This document shows, one piece after another, positions 8,901 to 10,889 of a stretch of 10,889 bases of DNA. Position 1 is the stretch's first letter; each line of letters begins with the position of its first letter. The stretch is from Lawsonibacter sp. (GTDB lineage: Bacteria; Bacillota; Clostridia; Oscillospirales; Oscillospiraceae), in contig JAAWCR010000021.1 of NCBI GenBank assembly GCA_022793355.1, positions 1-10,889 on the forward strand, read 5' to 3'. Under the pieces are notes generated by a model that saw only the letters and a list, made by a program, of their open reading frames with translations, was not told the origin of the DNA and did not search any database. The position numbers and the translations under genes were made by a program.

Positions 8901-9449
8901 CTTGCGCCCGGTTGCCATAGTGATGATGCTCCGGGGCTCCAGCCTGTGCCCGACGCAGCCGGGGAATTGGGGCTTTTCCGTTTCCGGGGCCGGATGGACC
9001 GCAGCTGGGCCGCTCCCGGAGGGGAATGCCCCTTTCTGGCGGGGATTTTTGGCGCTATTTACCGCGTTCATCAGCGCTTTTTCCGCCTGGGCCTCGTCCT
9101 TGTCAAAGAGGTCGATGTAAACCGTTGTCTCATACAGCGGGTCCATGGGATAGTCCTGAACGCGCACGGGCAGAAAGAGCTCTCTGCGGCCGGTCAACGA
9201 CTCGTTGAAGGCAGTCTGGAGTTCTTTTTTACAGTAGGGCGAGTCGGAGAAGCTCTTGGACCAGATTGCGATATACTTTTTGGAGTGGCGCAAAAATTCG
9301 TCCATCCGCGCGATAAAATCGTCTCCAGGCGCAATGTCCCACGCTTGCAAAAATACGGAGAAACCCTGTTCCTCCAGCGTGCCGGCAACCCATTTGGCCC
9401 AGTTCTTGTTCTCTTTGTTGTAGCTGACAAAAAAGTCCCTGTCGTCCAT
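5907..9449 (-). CDS. TIR - degenerate REase-like - NACHT STAND protein, predicted NLR-like immune sensor
   Basis: 1180 residues. Residues 4-135 are a TIR domain: DFFVSY, FLQAWDIAPGDDF, and SDSPYCKKEL with E76 at the position of the catalytic glutamate of NAD-consuming TIRs. Residues about 181-300 resemble the Mrr-like nuclease of bacterial NACHT proteins (EINAFAG, GYFVSRSGFT), but the E-x-K site reads VESSA (E229, Ser in place of Lys) and the preceding acidic site reads QPG, so catalysis looks lost. A linker ending KVKLESIFVPL (439-449) leads to the NACHT: Walker A ARPGGGKST (K488), Walker B LLLIDGLDE (D573), TSRE (606-609), NNPLL (676-680) and FSHLSFQEYLTA (805-816). The last about 350 residues are helical and may be the sensor. 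The start ATG has CCTCCT (9458-9463, AGGAGG on the coding strand) 8 bases upstream. Related proteins sense phage components, oligomerise and trigger the effector; NAD depletion is inferred from the TIR. The single-gene layout and flanking IS remnants suggest acquisition by transfer. Confidence 0.9.
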   Translation of the reverse strand: MDDRDFFVSYNKENKNWAKWVAGTLEEQGFSVFLQAWDIAPGDDFIARMDEFLRHSKKYIAIWSKSFSDSPYCKKELQTAFNESLTGRRELFLPVRVQDYPMDPLYETTVYIDLFDKDEAQAEKALMNAVNSAKNPRQKGAFPSGSGPAAVHPAPETEKPQFPGCVGHRLEPRSIITMATGRKTRKELFDHLVCDVFHALGFGQPEEGHSSQPGMLLRHRTEHRVAYVESSAQQTKPGTAEINAFAGSLALDLARGVFEHSGGRIVGYFVSRSGFTAAAETQAKRLAQAGTEVVLLGPSDIIRELVQGRVICSLDQAINAVRRPEDQPLFLCDRADLLVTAHSWVWALYYSSFPHQKATHFALVHADGNQLLDSVAQQLLQEKPSSDTVFAGLTYLEPTPDIVRDQKKARQAYFQYLAAELGDIQFEGMPTDKDASSVKVKLESIFVPLSFLQSTDHSAGAPRKRLPIRQVLDHTSRAAILARPGGGKSTLIRRIALAYAYPERRAKVADGLPERDWFPVYIRCRDLGAAAVNSISEIIASIVQRAEITRYRWAFRALVEDALQTGNVLLLIDGLDEISSEQHRIRFVDQLRTFVAIYPHVRLLVTSRETGFRAVAGTLTSYCEQYSIASLSSRQVRELSLRWHQAILDNPTQAQTDSSKVCDIILKDPRITALANNPLLLTTLLFVKRWIGYLPTKRCQLYEEIIKLLLVTWNAAAHHRLDLDETEPQLAFIAHYMTLNGQQKITRDQLERCIREARRAMPDLLGYTTVSPSNFIDQVEERSSLLIQQGLEKNERGKLVPSYEFSHLSFQEYLTAKAVVEGWTPEDMDHAVSHLKAHLDETQWLEVVPLAAVLLGRQARPLVEYLLKESLQGSQSPQKPGSPDQEHRNIVSLHLANCIASEIPISQDILDAAIRQIIIEEQSINRIRHFHSSPINVFKTILHSKYGPRYREIVKETLFYQLDPNYIYEFSDAWLNIYLEDRGKPDPSSILNLLRSPDRQEYITGALLMMQTAYQGRFSANAKPTEPLNKSFSILLKLLDQDDILCIFAAAWAVAWSGYDESDRLPHSLVPDFAGKLSQLWIKAEGPPQLQRALSWALSSVCMPGLSIPCTPELQETIEVRFTRPENEFDGRVAVYLAILLRLWPEEKIEQRLSSLPMLRPSGESPFLKALGYAEKKTRA

Positions 9450-9489
9450 GCCTGGTGCCTCCTGTCTGTTTCAGAGGATTTCATTTGCT

Positions 9490-9518
9490 ATTATATCCCA
9501 TTTTTCGATTCATTTCAA
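9490..9518 (-). promoter_or_regulatory. Consensus promoter of the TIR-NACHT gene
   Basis: On the minus strand TTGAAA (9518-9513) and a perfect TATAAT (9495-9490) are 17 bases apart. The leader to the ATG at 9449 is about 35 bases and holds an AGGAGG. The -35 abuts the inner edge of the right inverted repeat, so the gene carries its promoter inside the bracketed segment. Confidence 0.75.
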
Positions 9519-9745
9519 CAAACAGGGGCAGTAAAAAAATATCGCCCGAAAAGGGAACCGTGCTGGTTACAAAAAGTGGCCAGTGCTCCAAGGGGATGGG
9601 TAACCGTACCATCCGTTTGAATGCAGGACTGACCGCTTTCCACAAGGAAGTTCTTTCCGATCTTAACGGTATCCACGGAGCGCAGCTGCGCACGAACCGC
9701 TCCATCCAGGCCGAGGGCACCTTTGGCACAATCAAGTAGAACCAC
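9518..9745. repeat. Right arm of the inverted repeat flanking the TIR-NACHT gene
   Basis: The partner of 5678-5902 in opposite orientation, about 96% identical by eye. The segment between the arms is 3.6 kb and holds only the TIR-NACHT gene, its leader and its promoter. Confidence 0.92.
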
Positions 9746-9822
9746 GCCTACGCCAGGACTCGGTGGAGGAGGCTAGACGGTCTGTTTTTGGAGACAGTCC
9801 TCTTCTCCCTTCAATACAAGCA

Positions 9823-9846
9823 GGGCCGCTCCTCTTCGGAGGGCCC
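9823..9846 (+). other. GC-rich hairpin at the end of the transposase remnant
   Basis: GGGCC (9823-9827), CTCC (9829-9832), loop TCTTC, GGAG (9838-9841) and GGCCC (9842-9846) form a 9-bp stem with one bulged G. The T run (9865-9870) is some 18 bases further on, so it is not a textbook terminator; it may be a weak one. Confidence 0.4.
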
Positions 9847-9882
9847 CGCTCTCTTCTGACGCTGTTTTTTACAGTCCCTTTT

Positions 9883-9900
9883 CATATTCTGCATATTCTG
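9883..9900. repeat. Tandem duplication of CATATTCTG
   Basis: Two perfect 9-bp units stand side by side (9883-9891 and 9892-9900), upstream of the small reading frame at 9930. Function unknown; it may be replication slippage. Confidence 0.6.
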
Positions 9901-9929
9901 CTCCATAAGTTCTCCTGGAGGTGATTTTA

Positions 9930-10043
9930 ATGAAAGACCCTGTTTTAATCTTAAACGAATCCCGCACGCCGTCGTTCAAGGCTGATGACAAAATAGTTTA
10001 CCAGACTGTTACTGCGTGGCTTTCAAAGGAACTCCAGAAATGA
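9930..10043 (+). CDS. Possible small protein of 37 residues, not recognised
   Basis: An ATG with GGAGG (9917-9921) 8 bases upstream opens a frame of 37 codons ending at TGA 10041-10043. The product starts MKDPVLILNESRTPSFKADD and ends VTAWLSKELQK. It is soluble and mixed-charge, with no membrane segment or cysteine. A weak promoter could be TTTACA (9868-9873) with CATATT (9892-9897) at 18 bases. It lies between a dead transposase and a recombinase, where small element-encoded proteins are common. It could equally be the front of a decayed gene. I do not recognise a family; the start signal is the main support. Confidence 0.4.
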   Translation: MKDPVLILNESRTPSFKADDKIVYQTVTAWLSKELQK

Positions 10044-10069
10044 CAAAATATCAATAAATTTACTAGGTG

Positions 10070-10084
10070 CCGTTTGAAAAACGG
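10070..10084. other. Short hairpin CCGTTT-GAA-AAACGG
   Basis: A perfect 6-bp inverted repeat with a 3-base loop lies 27 bases after the small reading frame. There is no T run; it could be an operator half-site pair or an RNA end. Confidence 0.35.
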
Positions 10085-10142
10085 AAATATGCACAACAGT
10101 GAGGGATTTGTCTGGTAGCAAAAGACCCGCTGTTTGGCCGTA

Positions 10143-10170
10143 TTGACATTTTTTAAACAAGCCCTAATTT
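10143..10170 (+). promoter_or_regulatory. Possible upstream promoter in the recombinase leader
   Basis: A perfect TTGACA (10143-10148) is followed after 16 bases by TAATTT (10165-10170). It would transcribe through the direct repeats and hairpin ahead of the recombinase. The -10 is weak. Confidence 0.4.
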
Positions 10171-10176
10171 ATGTGC

Positions 10177-10207
10177 TGCTTCATATTATTCTGTTCATGC
10201 TTCATAT
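10177..10207. repeat. Direct repeats TGCTTCATAT spaced 21 bases, candidate operator
   Basis: Identical 10-bp units at 10177-10186 and 10198-10207 have starts 21 bases apart, i.e. two helical turns, so two regulator subunits could bind the same face. They sit between the two predicted promoters of the recombinase leader. Sequence observation; the function is inferred. Confidence 0.5.
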
Positions 10208-10210
10208 GAT

Positions 10211-10248
10211 TTAAATGCCTTTGTCATTTTATCGGCAAAGGCGTTTAA
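10211..10248. other. 13-bp imperfect hairpin in the recombinase leader
   Basis: TTAAATGCCTTTG (10211-10223) pairs with CAAAGGCGTTTAA (10236-10248), with one G-U wobble and a 12-base loop. It lies just before the -35 of the recombinase promoter. It could end transcripts coming from the left or mark a binding site; no strong T run follows. Confidence 0.5.
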
Positions 10249-10257
10249 AATAATTCC

Positions 10258-10286
10258 TTGCCATGCGGCTGCTCATAGGGTATGAT
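10258..10286 (+). promoter_or_regulatory. Predicted promoter of the serine recombinase
   Basis: TTGCCA (10258-10263), 17 bases, TATGAT (10281-10286). Transcription would begin near 10293, giving a leader of about 20 bases to the AAGGAGG ribosome binding site. Confidence 0.65.
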
Positions 10287-10323
10287 GATACCGAGCAGTT
10301 ACGCCTTGAAGGAGGTGTAACAA

Positions 10324-10889
10324 ATCCTTTGTGCGATCTATACACGACTGAGTAAGGAGGACGAAGACAAGCACCAGCCCGAGTCCGAGAGCATTCAGAA
10401 CCAGAAGTCGCTGCTGACCCGCTACGCCATTGACCACGGCTGGGATATCTACTCGATTTTTTGTGATGAAGATTTTTCTGGGGTTGACAGTGACCGCCCG
10501 GACTTCAACCGCATGATCGAAGCGGCCAAACAGAAGAAGTTCCAGATCATCCTCTGCAAAAGCCAGTCCCGCTTCACCCGGGACATGGAACTGGTGGAAA
10601 AGTACATCCACGGCCTGTTCCCCATCTGGGGCATCCGGTTTATCGCGGTGGCGGACAACGCCGACACCGAGGTCAAGGGCAACAAGAAGGCCCGACAGAT
10701 CAACGGCCTGGTGAACGAGTGGTATCTGGAGGACCTGTCGGAAAATGTCCGCATGGTGTTCGACCTGAAACGGCGGGAGGGCAAGTACATCGGCGGCTTT
10801 CCCATATATGGCTACCGCAAGGACCCGGTGGACAAAAACCACATCATCCCAGACCCGGAGGCGGCGGAGGTGGTGCGGCAGATTTTCCA
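10324..10889 (+). CDS. Large serine recombinase, N-terminal part, no canonical start codon
   Basis: The frame is open from 10321 to the window end (about 188 residues visible). ILCAIYTRLSKEDED carries the Y-x-R-x-S motif; the serine encoded at 10351-10353 is the predicted nucleophile that attacks DNA during site-specific integration or excision. Further resolvase features are ESESIQNQ, FCDEDFSGVDSDRPDFNRM, CKSQSRFTRDMELVEKYI and LSENVRMVFDLKRREGKYIG, leading to a GYRKDP region typical of the recombinase domain that follows. The large C-terminal DNA-binding part is beyond the edge. GGAGG (10311-10315) is well placed, but an in-frame TAA (10318-10320) is followed directly by CAA ATC CTT TGT. 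The ATC at 10324 lies 8 bases after GGAGG and would be a rare non-canonical start; otherwise the start has been lost. Such enzymes mobilise integrative elements of Clostridia, so an element probably extends to the right. Confidence 0.85.
   Translation, partial: MLCAIYTRLSKEDEDKHQPESESIQNQKSLLTRYAIDHGWDIYSIFCDEDFSGVDSDRPDFNRMIEAAKQKKFQIILCKSQSRFTRDMELVEKYIHGLFPIWGIRFIAVADNADTEVKGNKKARQINGLVNEWYLEDLSENVRMVFDLKRREGKYIGGFPIYGYRKDPVDKNHIIPDPEAAEVVRQIF

Larger units (their letters stand above)
9518..9859 (+). pseudogene. IS1182-like transposase 3' remnant, right copy, with in-frame stop
   Basis: The + frame reads SPEKGTVLVTKSGQCSKGMG, NRTIRLN and then LRTNRSIQAEGTFGTIK. This fits the C-terminal third of IS1182-family DDE transposases, including the NRSIQ.EG.FG..K signature. 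A TAG at 9737-9739 interrupts the frame. Beyond it the same frame continues as NHAYARTRWRRLDGLFLETV and FSLQYK to a TGA at 9857-9859, resembling the helical tail usually found after 'FG.(I/L)K'. The TAG therefore probably replaced a sense codon (TGG or similar). No N-terminal transposase part is present and nothing here could transpose by itself. The same TAG occurs in the left copy, so both come from an already dead source. Confidence 0.75.

Noticed and set aside
6105..9620. Several + strand open frames of 60-254 codons opposite the TIR-NACHT gene
   Set aside because: All lie antisense to a 1180-codon frame with ordered domain motifs, and none shows a family motif.
10273..10842. Minus-strand open frames of 189 and 118 codons at the right end
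   Set aside because: They are antisense to the serine recombinase, whose catalytic and downstream motifs are clear.
1..10889. CRISPR arrays, tRNA or rRNA genes, riboswitches
   Set aside because: No regularly spaced repeats, no cloverleaf or rRNA sequence, and no riboswitch core were recognised by eye on either strand.

Overview
The window reads as chromosomal DNA from a high-GC anaerobic Firmicute, most likely a gut Clostridia of the Oscillospiraceae type (Flavonifractor/Lawsonibacter-like). This rests on GC-rich codon use, strong AGGAGG ribosome binding sites, Bacillota-style -35/-10 promoters, a BceB/FtsX-type permease, a membrane-anchored GH25 muramidase and a Clostridia-type large serine recombinase. 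The taxonomic call is an inference from these traits; no marker gene is present.

Left part (1-3137). The C-terminal half of an FtsX-like ABC permease runs in from the left edge. A GH25 cell-wall hydrolase with its own promoter follows, closed by a perfect bidirectional terminator. Convergent to it lies a 5'-truncated copy of a two-domain NTPase family (PRK06851-like). It has lost its first P-loop by truncation and its second by substitution. Its break point meets a short orphan reading frame on the + strand, so 2905/2906 looks like a rearrangement scar.

Middle part (3092-5499). A consensus promoter drives a two-gene operon. The first gene is a Pol-beta-superfamily nucleotidyltransferase (RlaP/PF10127-like) whose best start is probably a TTG. 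The second, overlapping by 11 bases, is the CCA-adding tRNA nucleotidyltransferase with an HD domain.

Right part (5500-10889). This is an accessory region. Its centre is a 1180-residue minus-strand protein, TIR - degenerate restriction-endonuclease-like domain - NACHT ATPase - helical C-terminus, which looks like an NLR-like bacterial immune sensor. It has its own consensus promoter. It is bracketed almost to the base by two inverted copies (about 226 bp, roughly 96% identical by eye) of the 3' end of an IS1182-like transposase gene, so the gene looks like a cassette inside a dead-IS scaffold. Beyond the right repeat lie the remaining transposase tail, a 37-codon reading frame with a good ribosome binding site, a promoter/hairpin/direct-repeat-rich leader, and the N-terminal part of a large serine recombinase cut by the window edge. 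The recombinase has an excellent promoter and Shine-Dalgarno but no ATG/GTG/TTG in position. The first sense codons after an in-frame TAA are CAA ATC CTT, so it either uses a rare ATC start or has lost its start.

The strongest candidate for an underdescribed system is the IS-bracketed TIR/pseudo-nuclease/NACHT gene next to a recombinase.
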